Below the pieces are notes generated by a model. That model was not told the origin of the DNA, ran no database searches, and worked only from the letters and a program-made list of their open reading frames with translations. A program made the position numbers and the translations under genes. A DNA stretch of 64,000 nucleotides from Dermatophagoides farinae (lineage: Eukaryota; Arthropoda; Arachnida; Sarcoptiformes; Pyroglyphidae). The stretch lies in assembly GCF_024713945.1 (NCBI RefSeq), contig NC_134678.1:3720001-3784000 (forward strand). The letters run 5' to 3'. Positions 24,475 through 41,570 of the stretch are shown one piece after another; the first letter of the stretch is position 1, and every line of letters begins with the position of its first letter.

Positions 24475-25541
24475 GATTGAAATTTGGCATTAAATTTTCA
24501 GATAAATAAAAAAAATTATTGTAATTTTTAAATCATTGGTTTGTTGACGTTGGAATAAAGAGCTCAATTTTTTAGTTCTGCATGCATGCTCCATATCCTG
24601 TTCATATATCCCAGTACGATTTGATTCTATTTTTTTTGTATTCATTCAACTTGGCGCGTATTAAACGTAACAAATTCAATATATATCAGTAACGGTCATC
24701 CATGATGGGTTGAAAAAAAAAAATTTTTGTCGATCCGATTTGATTGATACATAATGACTTTTTTTGTAATACATTTGATTGTGAAATCAATCACCAGTGA
24801 CCAATTGAATACAATCATTGACTTTTTTTTTCATTTCAACTTTATTATTATTGTCTGAAGATTTATGAAGAAGGCTTTTTAGTTTTAGTTTTTTTTCCAA
24901 TCATCATCTCATTTGTTATTATTGAATTCTTTTGGGGCGTAAAATCGGCTATTTGTAAATCATTATTATGTTGAAACATATAAAACTCAAAGTTCCGAAT
25001 GTGAATTATCAAATAGTCTTTTTGGTCATATGGTTGAATGCCTTAAAAAACAAAATTTGTACCGCTACCAGCTCTTGTCAATAGTAATGCCATGATCAGA
25101 CCATGATTTTTCTTTTATATTTCGTTACAAAGTAACCAATTCTTGGAACAGCGCACGAGCGTAATATTCTCTTTTTTTTCTTGTTGGAACTTTGCAACTT
25201 GATTCAGCATACATCAGTCAGTTAGTTTTTTTTATTCAGTAAAGTAGTTATATTCTGGAACTTTTTTTCACTTGTCTAATATGTGGATGAGTTAAATGAA
25301 AATCATCTTAAAAAATCTTATTCCATTCTCTTACATCATCATGTTTTAAATACGTTGTCACATCGTTGGATTCCATTTGTGATTTGTAGTTGAATAACAA
25401 AAAAAAAAATTTTCTGGAACCCAATTGGTTGCTAGAATAGTCAGTGATTTTTTTTTCTGCATTTTGATTACATTGTGATTGAATTTTTGTTTCACTGTGT
25501 GTATTTTTTCTTTTCTTTTTTTTTTTGCTTCAGATAATATA
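24475..25541. other. Divergent intergenic region between NXF1 and a GPCR gene
   Basis: About 1.07 kb between start codons. A strong pyrimidine tract followed by CAG ends at 25533, nine bases before the GPCR ATG, so the GPCR probably has a non-coding 5' exon upstream in this stretch. Confidence 0.5.
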
Positions 25542-29390
<3,849 letters not shown>

Positions 29391-31833
29391 AAGAGACACA
29401 CACACACACATAATAATATTACATCGACAAAATTTGTATATACAATGTTAAAACAAAAATCTTGAATCGATTTTCATCATAATTCCCAATACAATTATAA
29501 TTTGTTATTAACAAATGTGAATCGCTTTCAAGATTCAAAAGTTTTTTTTTTGCAACACAAATCTGCCTTGTTTTTTTTTGCTCTCCTATTTTCTATTTAT
29601 TTTTTCATTTAATCTTTTCAATGTATTGCAATCACAATTTTTTCCCTTGATCTATGATAATAAGAAATGAATTCTTTGAATTTGATATATATATATACGA
29701 AACGGGCAGTTGACGGACATAGTCACTAAAATGAATGGATTGAAAATGGATAGTGTCTATGATATAACGAAGCTAAACCGAAATTTTCTCTGTTGATAGG
29801 CGCACAAGTATATATTGGTATGATGAACATGTATCAAACATGTTGAAAATAAAATGAAATTCCTTGGAATGCGAATGAGATTCATCGCTCTTCATATCAT
29901 CTTCAACAAATGGGGTTGTTATACGGGTATAAATAAACATCTTCATATTTGATACTCCATCAATATTATCGTTGGCTTGTCCAATTTCTTTAGTAGCCTA
30001 ATTCAACTGAAAATATAAAAAATAATATGAACAGATGTATGTATGTGTATATAGAACAAAAATGACGAACACTAAGTTATTAAAAGCTTGACAACTAAAA
30101 GAAAAAACTGAGATTAAATAATCGTGTATCCATACCATATAGCCAAAAATGACAAAACAAAACAAAAGAAAAACAGAAAAATTCCTATGAAATACGACAA
30201 TAACAGACAAAAAAATAATAAGAATATATCTATAGTGAATGAATCTCATAAATTAATCATCTTGTTAGCAATGGTTGTGTGGTAGGTGTATTCACTATAT
30301 TAATATTATTATTTTTTTCATTCATTAATAATATTCACATTAGAATATTCTGTTGGCAAATCCATTGTGGTTAAAAAAAAATAGTAACAATGAAAAATCG
30401 GATAACAAAGATTTTATCTTTTGTTTTTAGGTTTTGTCATTATTTTCTCTAAATTTTAAAAGATAAATTCACATGATGAACAATACACTTTTAATAATAA
30501 TAATAAACTGGTTGACAATAGTAATAGGATGAAAATTTCTACTACAATATACTTGAAACACTGAAAAACGAAAAAATGACAGTTTTTTCTTTGCCTTACC
30601 AATTCCAATGGTCCCTCATGTAAGGTTTATAATAACCACACATATAAGTCGACCAGCTTGAATATGTGAATTTTGGCCATCTCATTTATATCTTAGTTTA
30701 TTTATATTTATGAACCAAGAATTTCGAAATAATCCTAAAATTTTATTCTGATTACTGTATTTTATTAATAATTAGCTATTGTCATGTTTGTTAGCATTCT
30801 AAAATTTTAACATCTTAATTGTATGTATTTGAATTGTTTTTTTCTATCTTTATTTCCTCGCCTTTCATTTTGTTCAATTTCTAATTTTGTATTTTTCATA
30901 TTTCTGCTTTATTATATTGTTTATTTTAAAACAAGTAGTGTAGTTGATTTCAGTGTTTGCTTTGTCGCCCTTTATTTGTTAAATATAAGTTTTTTTCCGA
31001 TTGAATAATGAATGAATGAATGAATGAATAATAATAAACCAGAAAAAAAGTATACATGATTCCCTTGACAAAAGTAAGAACTAATTTCATTTCTTATCAT
31101 GAAAAAAAACAAAAACAAAAAAATTTCAAATAAAAAACTCTACACACGAATACTAAGAATCATCGACCTATAAATATATAGAATTAGTAATAGTAAGCGA
31201 AAGAGAAAAATTATTTGTCATCAACATTTTTACACTTATGAGATGATTAAAATCGAATGAAATATGAATCCATCATTGTATCAATATTTATATGTATTTG
31301 AGTCGTGTCTACAAATTTTTTCCTTGAAGTTTTCGTTTGAAAAACTAATACATTAATACTACGCTTAACGATGCCTCAATTAGCGCTGTTTCACGAAATA
31401 ATAATTTAAATTTTTAGTACAGAATGATGATAGAAAGAATGTCATCAAAATTTAGTGATTTAAAAAAAAATTAATGAATTATTGAGATCGAATTCTTTTC
31501 AATTATTCAGTTTGCTGTGTATATATGATGATGACAAATGGCATTTCCAAAATTCCCAAAATACGTACAAACATATATTTGAAAATAAACATCGAAACTT
31601 TGTTATTATTATCTTTTTTTTATAGAATGTAATTCAATTCATTGCATTGATTTCAAGTTGACCTTGTTGTATTCATCTACTTTTTTTATTATTACTAGCT
31701 CATATTCGTGCCTGAGAAGGTTAAATTAAAACCATTTCAACAACCTACTTTTTTTCCTTGTATTTTTTTCGAAAGTAAAATAAAATCATTATCAAAGAGA
31801 AAAGATATTCGAGAATTTAGCTATAATCCTGAT

Positions 31834-32208
31834 TCAATGTTATTATTAAAAAAAACAATGGGAAAAAAAGGTGGACAAAAAACAACGCTACCTCTCATTC
31901 GAGTCGATGGGAAAGTTTTGAACAAATATTATCTCATTTTCACCAGAATCATGTTAACAAATTTTGAATCGTGTGTTTTTTTTTCATTATTTTTTTCCCG
32001 AATTCACTGGTCAAAAACAATAGAAAATTCATACCCTTTGCTTATTCATGGTTTTTTTAACTCTATTTTCAGTGCCAAATTTTCCATTGAGATGTTGACT
32101 ATATACTACATTATTATTTGGCATAGCAAACTAAAAACTGCAATTTTGTATCGAATTTTTGATGATTCGAAAAAAGTTTCTAATCAAATTTCGATTGGGA
32201 AAGCATGA
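31834..32208 (+). CDS. Orphan open frame, doubtful
   Basis: 124 codons from the first ATG; the open frame itself extends back to 31708 without an ATG. The product is Lys/Phe/Ile-rich (for example KKTMGKKGGQKTTLPLIRVD) and not a simple repeat translation. I recognise no family, see no clear promoter or spliced partner, and the frame could be chance in AT-rich DNA. Reported only because it is the longest non-repetitive frame in a 6.7 kb gap. Confidence 0.15.
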   Translation, partial: SMLLLKKTMGKKGGQKTTLPLIRVDGKVLNKYYLIFTRIMLTNFESCVFFSLFFSRIHWSKTIENSYPLLIHGFFNSIFSAKFSIEMLTIYYIIIWHSKLKTAILYRIFDDSKKVSNQISIGKA

Positions 32209-34078
32209 ACTTTTTACTATAATAATTTAGTTAATTTTTTTCAAATTCATATGATCCATGGGACACGGTGGTTTGGCCCGGTAAACAAAAAAAAAATCAA
32301 CAAACAACATAAATAAAAAAAAATTATGAAGAAAAATTTCGTACACAAACTGAATTAAAATTTCTTCTTCATTTAAATTCTGAAATTGTGCATGGTTTCA
32401 AGTTTGATTTATGAACCGAACAATAGCAATGGTCAAAAAAAAATGAAAGGAAAAATGGAGGAAAAACAACAACAAGCAAAAATATCTCGAAAACATATTG
32501 TGAAATTGAATAAAAAAAATGATAAACTCATCATAAATAGGAAAAAGCCCTGAATTCTTACATTTTTTCCAATTCTTCAATTTTTCTATTCAAAGATTAC
32601 CATTACAAAGATGTTTTTTTTTCATCTGTAGTGATAAGTAATTGTATTTATGTATGTAATCAAGAAATAGAATTATTATGAAAGATAAAAAAAATTATTA
32701 TGAGGAAAATCGAATTACGAATCAAGTCTATAAGATTCATGATTATATATTAAAGAATCTGACAAAATCAACATAACAAAATTAGAAGAAAATCGTAAGA
32801 ATCACTTTTTTATGTATGTTCTAAATAATTCTCTATGAATCAACAACAAAAAAAAATTTCCCTCATTCAATACGTTACAATCTCGAATTGAATTATTATA
32901 GATTTCCACCAATATGAATTGATTTAGAATATGAAACGTTATTTTTTGTCTTGAATTTTCAAAATTTCATCTGAATCACTGTTACTTCACACTGAGACAG
33001 AGAGAAAAAAAAATTTATTTATAATGATCTTTAACCTTTGTCACGATTGACGATGCGATTGACTTTTTGATTTAAATGGTCTCAATCTATAGACTTGAAA
33101 TTTGATTCAATGGAAACTAATTTCAATTCATTTGTTTTCTATAGAAATATAGTAAACAAAATGGATAAAGAAAGATAATATTTTATAAATCATTACTGAT
33201 AATTTGTTGATATAATGATTATAATTATTATATAATCTCATATTACCTAATTATTGTTCATATAATGTGATGATGATAACTATGGTAATTATTGTTGTTC
33301 TTGTTGAATTTTTAATGTTATATGACGTATACAAATTTATCAGACATCATATCATATTATGATGATGATATCACGTTTGAATGAATTAAGGCATCTGGTT
33401 TGCATTTATGATGATGAGCAAAATGGTAGGGAGAAATGGAAATAGAAAGAGAGAGAAAAAAAATATTCTAATGGTGTGTTCGTGTTTTCATGCATAGCAT
33501 ATTTAGCACATTATAATCATCATCATCATCATCATTATATTATAAATGTTTTTGCTAAATGAATGGATAGGTGCATGAAAAAAAAAATCAAATAGTCAGT
33601 CAAATATCAGACACACATTAATAAGAAAAAAAAATTCTGTTCAATGAAATAATACAAGTCCGTGAATGGCTGAAAAAAAAAATAAATGAATGAATTCAAA
33701 TGATGATGATGATGATTTCTACATGATGAATTTCCAGTTTTTTTTTTGCATTTGTCTATTTTTCAGTTTTCAATTTAAATAATTATGATGTTAATATAAT
33801 GAATTCGATGATGTAACATTAGAAAAAAATATATCGAAATGAAAAATTTGAATATTTGTTATATCTTTTTGTCCAAGTTTATAATGATCAGCGGCATTAT
33901 TCAACATAAATGTCATCATCATCATCGCCGTCGTTATCGTCATTATTATTATTATTAAATATTGCATTATTTCTGTATATCACAAAATTAGAAGACGGAA
34001 GCAAAAACAACAACAACAACAACAGCAGCAGCTGCATAAAAAAAATTATATCAATAATACTTATGGTTGAATCGATTC

Positions 34079-34109
<31 letters not shown>

Positions 34110-35870
34110 TGGTACATTACGAATTGGAACACTTATAAAATTGGTATTTTTTTCCTATATGTCAAGATCACAATAATGTCGAAATTTTAGGATTCTTTTT
34201 TTTCCATGTTTTTATTATATCATCATTATATTTACACATCCAAATTAAATGGAAGTCATTGCAAACATTCTTTTAATAATAATCTTTTATACAAGTCATT
34301 AAATGGATTTTTTGTTTTGTTTTTGTTCATTATTCTATGTATAGTGTTTGATGTCAATTAATATTCATTTTTTTTCTTTCATTTTAGTGATAATAATTCC
34401 TATTAAACAATTCCATTGGTCAATATAAGCTGTATTGTAAGAGTATTGTATGATTTATATTGAAAATAATACAAGTGTGTTTATGAAGAAGAAGAAAAAT
34501 AAAAGACAAACAAAAACAATGCTGATGACGTTGATGCATTCATGTATTCAAATCTAGGTTGAATTTTAATTCTTATGAAATCAGATTACATAACATCAAA
34601 TAGGATTTGTTGATTTTTTTTTTGAGGAAACCTGGTAACAGAAAGAGGTAAAAAATAAAAATAAGGAACACATACAACAAGAATAATAATAATAAAAATA
34701 TTAAATAGGAAACGGTTATTATTTCAACAGAGCCAGGAATAAAAATTCTAGTGAGAGAAAATCTGTATGAAAAAAACAAGCAAATCAAATGACGTAATCC
34801 AACTCCATTATTTTTCGTTTTTATTTTGATTTCTGATCGGTATGTAGATTTTTCATCGCCGACTTAACTATACCGACAACAAATGTGAAATTTAAATAAA
34901 CAAATTTGTGTACACAAACCACACAAACATTAGATGATGACATTGTCATCGTAATAATTGGTACATTGAACAAGTGATGATTAACAACAATTAATTATGG
35001 GAAAAAAACAAATCTAGAGAATAGAATAACGAACAAAAAAAAAATTCATTGCGGTTGTTCGCTAATTTTTGTCATTATTATTTAATGGATCACGTGGATA
35101 TGAAAAAAAACAAATACACATTTAGACTGGTAATTATTTAAATGTGAATGTGTGTGTGTGTCTTGTTCATTTTAATGATACTATTGTCATTAAGAAGATT
35201 GTCATTATCATCATCATCATCATTATTATTATTATTATATATGACAGTTTACAATATTATGTGCTTATTGTTTTATTATTATTAGTCGGGTTTTACGAAC
35301 GAAAAAAAATTCTTTTTTTTGTAAAGATATCCAAAGGTGTAAATGCATATTCTTGAATGGAAATAATTTGAATTGTCATTTTTTTTTGTTTTGTTTAAAA
35401 AAAACCGGCTAAAATCAGCGGTTCGCATCGTTAAGGTAGATAGATATGGAATATTGCACAAAATATTTTTTTGTTTTAGCTTGTAATGATTTAAAAAAAA
35501 ACAAAAAGAAAATATCACAGGTAAATATAGAATATTTAAATGATTATATTTTTGTTACCTCGAAAACACGATTGATATTGATGGTCGAATAGAGATCGTG
35601 GCCACACAAATGCACACATTATTATTGTTTTCAACATTATCAGGTAGTATTTCGGATCTATTATTATTCAAAGAAAAACACTCAGTTACATACAATTTAG
35701 AATGTTCATTCACTAAGTTAAGAAAATAAAATAAAAGATCTAAAAAAGAGTGTCGAACATGTTTGCTGTTTTGAATATTATTCATTATATAACAATGAAT
35801 AATAACCAGAAAGAGTGCAACTTAATGATCATCATTATAAAAAGATCATAACCATAGTATGACGTATGTC

Positions 35871-35910
35871 GATGATGTTGATGATGATGATGATGATGAT
35901 GTTGATGATG
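35871..35910. repeat. GAT trinucleotide repeat
   Basis: Tandem GAT units with scattered GTT interruptions about 200 bp upstream of the GATA gene's first ATG. Confidence 0.9.
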
Positions 35911-36112
35911 CTTGTATTATTATTATAAAAATCATGGATAAAGGTAATAATTCCCATTTCAATGTTTGCTATCCAAACAAACATGATTATCATTTCATTC
36001 TTAGATTTAAAGTCTATGAATTATGTCGATGAGTATGTTAAAATGTTTTCATATCTAGAATAATCATTGAAAATATTAATATTCTGTGTTATAAATAATA
36101 ATATTAAAAAAA

Positions 36113-36334
36113 ATGAATAATAACACTGATGATAATCATGATTTTTCGTTGTTGGATTATCATCATTATCATCAACAAGATATTCCAGATGATGTACAAA
36201 CGTTTAACACTACCACCAAACAACTATCGAATTCGCATATAATCGATCATCATTGTTCAGATTATTCCATAGTTCATATGAATTCACGAAATTCTATGAC
36301 AAATAATGAACATACAAATGAAATTTTTCCTTGA
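36113..36334 (+). CDS. Overlapping upstream open frame of the GATA gene
   Basis: 73 codons starting at an ATG in good context (AAAAAATGA). Its composition (Asn, Asp, His, Ser) resembles the GATA protein itself. It ends ...NEIFP-stop, 17 bases beyond the second in-frame Met of the GATA frame, which is shifted by +1. It may be a regulatory upstream ORF, or the true N-terminus joined by a frame change or sequence error. Confidence 0.4.
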   Translation: MNNNTDDNHDFSLLDYHHYHQQDIPDDVQTFNTTTKQLSNSHIIDHHCSDYSIVHMNSRNSMTNNEHTNEIFP

Positions 36335-38766
36335 CCATCAAAATCAATATTCTCAATTCTATAATAATAATAATTATAATTATAATTTTCAAAATAATCA
36401 TTTTTATAATAACCATAATTCTGAACAACAAACGGCATGCCATCAACAGCAAAATAATTATCATCATATACGATCAGACTATAAAAGAAAAGATCTTGTA
36501 ATTGATGTTTCAAACAAATTCAACTTTTCAAGCTGCTGTTATTCAGCTATTATATCTACGACAGAAAGCCAACAACTGTCATCATCATCATCATCATCAT
36601 CATCGCCATTGTCATCATTAATTAGAACAAATCCAACAGATTGCTTGCCTATTAACGATAACAATCATCTACCAGAATCAATGCCAATATCTTCGCCATT
36701 GAAAGGATTCAATACACCATATAATAATATTGAATGTAGTACAATCATCGATTATGATGGTAATAATGGTCATAGTTTTGATAAAAATAATGACGAATAT
36801 ATTGAGAATGATAATAAACAAATTATTTATTGTAATCATCTAAGTATTATTAATAATGATGATGATGATGATGATAAAAATAATGGAAAAAACATCAATA
36901 ACAATAACAAAAATAAAGTGATTACAAAAAAATCAATTTGTTCATCTAGTTCATCATTATCGGAACCAATCACCACCACCACCGCTACCACTACACAATT
37001 ATCAACATTATCCGATGATCACAGTGATTGTTTAGTTTCATTAACACCATCATCATCATCATTGGTTATTGAACGTGAATGCGCCAATTGTATGACACGT
37101 AATACACCATTATGGCGTCGTTATGGTCCAAATAGTTTTCTTTGCAATGCATGTGGTCTCTATCAGCGTGTCAATGGTAATCATCGTCCATTGATGAAAA
37201 ATATTCGGCGTAATATATCGACAACAATTACAAAACGTACAGGTAATTTAATTTTATTTCATTCCTTTCAATATGTCATAATCAACGGTATATTTGATGT
37301 TAAATTCCTTTTTCAATAAACGAATTTATTACGAAAGTTTTCAATTTTATAAGTTAGAAAGACCTGGAAATTTCTTTCCTTTTCTAATAGAGAACTAGAA
37401 TTCAAATAATATAAATTCATGAATCATATTCGCGTTTTTTTTTGAAAAAATTCGTTGAAGATTATTATATTTCAATTTCAAAGTATTTCAATTTTTTATT
37501 GCATTACTGGATTTAATCATTTTTTGAAATAATCCATTGTTTTTTGGTTTATTCCAATAATTTATAATGGTGATTTATTTTTATTTCAAAATAGAATCAA
37601 AATAAATCATAAATTTTGATTATTAATTATTTTTAACACATAAGCTGCCATCTACAATTGTGATTGATAAAATTGTTTGGTTGATTAATTTTCATTTTTT
37701 TTTCATTTATTTATATATGTATCAATTAGGCTTATGTTGTGCCAATTGTGGAACAAAGGCAACATCAATGTGGAGACGGAATACATTTGGTGAATCTGTT
37801 TGCAATGCTTGTGGCCTGTATTTTCGTTTGAATGGAGTTAATCGACCAATCGAAATGCGTAAAGAAGCCGTTCGAACACGAAAACGACGTACAAAACCAA
37901 TGTTGATGTTGCGCGCCATGTTGGGACCAGATTTTTTCGCAAAAACTTCATCATCATCGAATAATTTAGTTAATAAAATTGAATGTCAATCATCATTAGA
38001 AAAGTTATTAAATTATAAACCTCAAATTTTGGCTAATAACAGAAGATTCGAATCTAATGAATCGATAAAATCGAAAACGAATGAAAAAATTATTGTTAAT
38101 GATGAGAAAAACATGATGATAATTGATAATGATAATGTAAAACAATTTGATCATCAAGGAACAAAGTTTGAGAATGTTAAACGGAAAAAATTTGCCAATT
38201 CAAATCAACAGCTTATTGTGAATCGTTATAAAAAATTCGAGGAATTAGTTCTTGAATCGGGAACGATTTTTTCGGGCAATTACTTGCCGAACAATACAAT
38301 TGATTGGCAGTCGAGTTCTTCAGATCCATCCATAATAAATTCATATAGTGGTCATTGTACTTCATCAATACCCAGAACAGCCATCATGGGATCCAAGCAA
38401 GAATTGTTTAATCGAGAGAAGAGCTGTCCAATCATGATGGATCATGAGTATCAGAATCACCCAGATACAAATATTGACAATGACAATATGACAATTTCGG
38501 AATCATATTTCCAATATTCTCATCATCATCATACACAGCAAGACGGGCATAATTCAAATAATTATGAAAATTGTGAAACTTCAAATATAGAATCTTGCAT
38601 GAAACCGCCAACATCTATATTGTCACTACCGTCAAGATTTTCATGCATCGAACCTTCACTTGACATTTCGATGCTAAATACGACAATATCACATTCATCA
38701 TCATCATCATCAACAACAACAACAACAACAGCACCGACATCATCAACGTCATTGCCGTCAACTTGA
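36306..38766 (+). CDS. GATA-family transcription factor with two zinc fingers
   Basis: Two exons, 36306-37242 and 37730-38766, phase 1, 657 residues from the ATG at 36306 (a second Met follows at 36318). The N-finger (about residues 258-282) reads [20 protein letters not shown] then [13 protein letters not shown]. The C-finger, opening the second exon, reads [20 protein letters not shown] then [17 protein letters not shown], followed by the basic tail [14 protein letters not shown]. The intron lies between the fingers, as in other animal GATA genes. The rest is Asn/Ser/His-rich. The N-finger resembles the GATA4/5/6 (pannier) class most, but the C-finger is divergent (TSMW instead of TTLW), so I do not assign a subclass. 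A 73-codon open frame at 36113-36334 overlaps the start in another frame; see findings. Confidence 0.9.
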
Positions 38767-41570
38767 CATTTGTTGTCATTCTTGAATTCAGGAATAGGTG
38801 GTAAATGTTGCGTATGATTTATATCAAATCATTTGCACAATATTCAAATATGAATAGATTAATATTCTTGATTGATACATCATTAATGCATAAATTGTTT
38901 GTGAATATGGTGATGAGATTATAATAACAAATTACATTCTATAGTGAATTAGTGAAAAAGAAATGTGTGTTGCAAATGAAAATGAATTTATGAATTTATG
39001 AATAAATACTGGATAATCATTTTTCGATTCTCAATAGGAATTTGGCTTATTTGAAACAACATTATTTAAACAAATTATTACTATATGAATCACGTTATCC
39101 AAAAATAGTAGCAATGAGCTCAAGAATAATTATGTATCAATTTATGCCTGAATGAATCTATAGTGTCAGTATGGAAGGCCATATTCATTATGTGGTATAA
39201 TAATTTTGAAGTGAATAGAGAGATAGAGAAAAATTAATTTTTTAAACATTCTAACAGAATATATATCGTGTGAATCTAAACAATGTTCATATATTTATGA
39301 ACCAAAAAAAAAATTTTTATTTCACAATGAAAGAATTAAATAAATATATATATGGATCCGATCATCAAAATAATATACAAACAAAAGAGTCTGATTCAAT
39401 GGTTTTCGATTGTCATTTACAAAATGAAAATAAAAGATATGCTCCAGATCGCAATCATATTATAATATAAAAAAATTCCATTCCACATGTAAATAATTGA
39501 ATTAACTATTCGTTTGAACTTTTATTATTCGTATTCAATGTATCTATCTAAATTTTATTTGAATAATGTTTCTGTATGATTGTATATGATTACATGAGTC
39601 AAATTGTATTTGTAAAGATAACGATTCTTGTTATTAGTAGTAAATTGATTGAATATACCAAAAAAAAAAAAAAAAAAAAATTCAACTCTCTTCAATTCAA
39701 TTCTATTTTTTTTGTAACAATGATGTGAAAGTTGACATTAGCTTTTCCGTTTCCAGTTTCTCTTTTCACAATAATTTGTTTGCAACAACAATAGATTATG
39801 ATGATGTGTGTGTATGTATGTTTAGAATTCGTGTCCAGTTTTATTTATTCATTCATTCATTCATTTGTTGTCGTTCTGTCTATTTTGTGATGATTTTTTT
39901 TATATTAATTCAGAAAACATGAAATAAAAAAAAAGACTTCATACATGGCTGAATAAACGGTCACATTAGTAATTTGCAACAATATAAAAAATGCAAGTTT
40001 GGTCCTCATTATTTCTTTGGCCGAAATTCTCTTTTTTATTTGAACTTGTATAAAAGATAGATAGGAAGAATTTGTCTATCTATTCTGGCTGTCTGTCTGT
40101 ATGTTATTGACTGTCCAACCGTAATTTTTTCCGCCATATCACAACCTCAGGCTTTTCAACAACAACAACAACAACAACGTTTTCATATGGTAAACAAAAC
40201 AAAAATAAAAATTATATTTCTTTTAAACTGATGTCATATTCGAAAATTCAAATTATTCCACTTGAGACAACAACAAAAATGAGAAGAAGAACAATTATCT
40301 TGTTTCAGCAACGAATATTGTCACCGAATATTGTTTTGTATTCGTTATTTTCTTTTTTTTATTTTATCCATTCTTGTCGGCATCCATCTAGAATTGAAAA
40401 TTGAATTCATATGAAATTCTTGAATTAAACGTAATTTTTGTTGCTGATGTTTAGAGGTGTGTGTGTGTGTGCGTATGTATGTGCGTAGATTCTTCTCAAC
40501 AGAAAATTCGATATTAGCATTCTAAATTCTATTAAAAACTAATCTTTTCAAGAATCAAGAATAAAATAACGAAAATTGTACCATCTTGAACTTTTTTACA
40601 GAAAATAATCTGTAAAAAAATATGTGTGTACTATTGTTCTCTTCTTAATACTTTTCTCTGATTTTAAATTGAACTGAATTTAACCAAAAATAAAACAAAA
40701 AAAAAACGAGTGTGCGCTTCATACCTTTACAAGACAAAATCAACTTTTTTTTTGTTTTCACTCCAGAAATCCTTCTGAGAATCTAAAGACTAACGACATT
40801 TTTTCTTTGGAACAATCACAAATTTTTTTTTCATTCCTCTATCATCTCTATCTCCGTTTTCATTGTTGTATGAGGCCGATTCTGTTGTCATATTCACTAA
40901 AACAACAACGCAATTATCCTTGATTTTTTCATTACAATATATTATTATTAATTATTTTAAAATTCGGGTATGGATTTTCTTATTACCGCGTATTATACGA
41001 AAAAAAGTTGATAAATAAATAGTCTTATTTTTAATAGTTACTCTATAGAAAAAAAATATATCTGCATTTCGATAGTTGCATCTTATAGTCGCGATTTTAG
41101 GGTTATTCTAAATTGATATTATTATTAATATTATTATTGAAATAAAACATTTGAGCAACAAAAATAATTCTAATTTTAATGATGATGAGGTCATATTGAA
41201 AATCGCAAAAAATTCAAAACCAATTATCGTAAATAGTACCGATTCTTGATGAGCAAAAATATGAGATTAGTTTTGTAGTTTTTTTTTCTCTTATTATCTT
41301 TCAAAATGATGAATGTTTCAACGTAAAATCAATTCAGTGCTGTTACTACTTTATTGTTTCAAAAAGTAGAATAGTTGATAAAAATTGTAATTCCCAGAAT
41401 ATCATTATGTTTTGATTCTCTTATGGAAGAAGAAAATTGAGAAAAAAAAGTAAACTATTCTTAATAATTCTCAATATTTTTTACGTGGAAAAACATTTTC
41501 AATTTTATTTCATTAAGATTTCATCATTTTTTTGTTCACACACTTAGATTGTTTTATTATTGTATTAAGA
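38767..41570. other. 2.8 kb region without recognisable genes
   Basis: The left end must contain the GATA 3' UTR. It includes an A21 tract at 39660-39680, an AAC run near 40157-40180 and a GT run near 40456-40472. Short open frames (39270-39470, 39725-39922) are not convincing. I see no RNA gene or transposon. Confidence 0.6.
39660..39680 (+). repeat. A21 homopolymer
   Basis: An uninterrupted A run. No upstream gene-like body or target-site duplication was seen, so a retroposon tail is not supported. Confidence 0.9.

Larger units (their letters stand above)
29391..36112. other. 6.7 kb region without recognisable genes, upstream of the GATA gene
   Basis: It holds the 3' UTR of GPCR copy 1 at its left end and presumably the promoter, possible 5' exons and enhancers of the GATA gene at its right end. 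It is rich in A/T runs and ATC/GAT trinucleotides (33516-33537, 35871-35910). The only long open frame of non-repetitive composition is 31708-32208 (first ATG at 31834), which I could not assign. No RNA gene or transposon ends were recognised. Confidence 0.6.

Noticed and set aside
33910-34176. Ser/Leu/Met-rich plus-strand frame as a gene
   Set aside because: Composition is driven by ATC, ATT and GAT runs; no conserved motif.
39660-39680. A21 tract as the tail of a SINE or processed copy
   Set aside because: No upstream body, no pol III boxes and no target-site duplication were seen.
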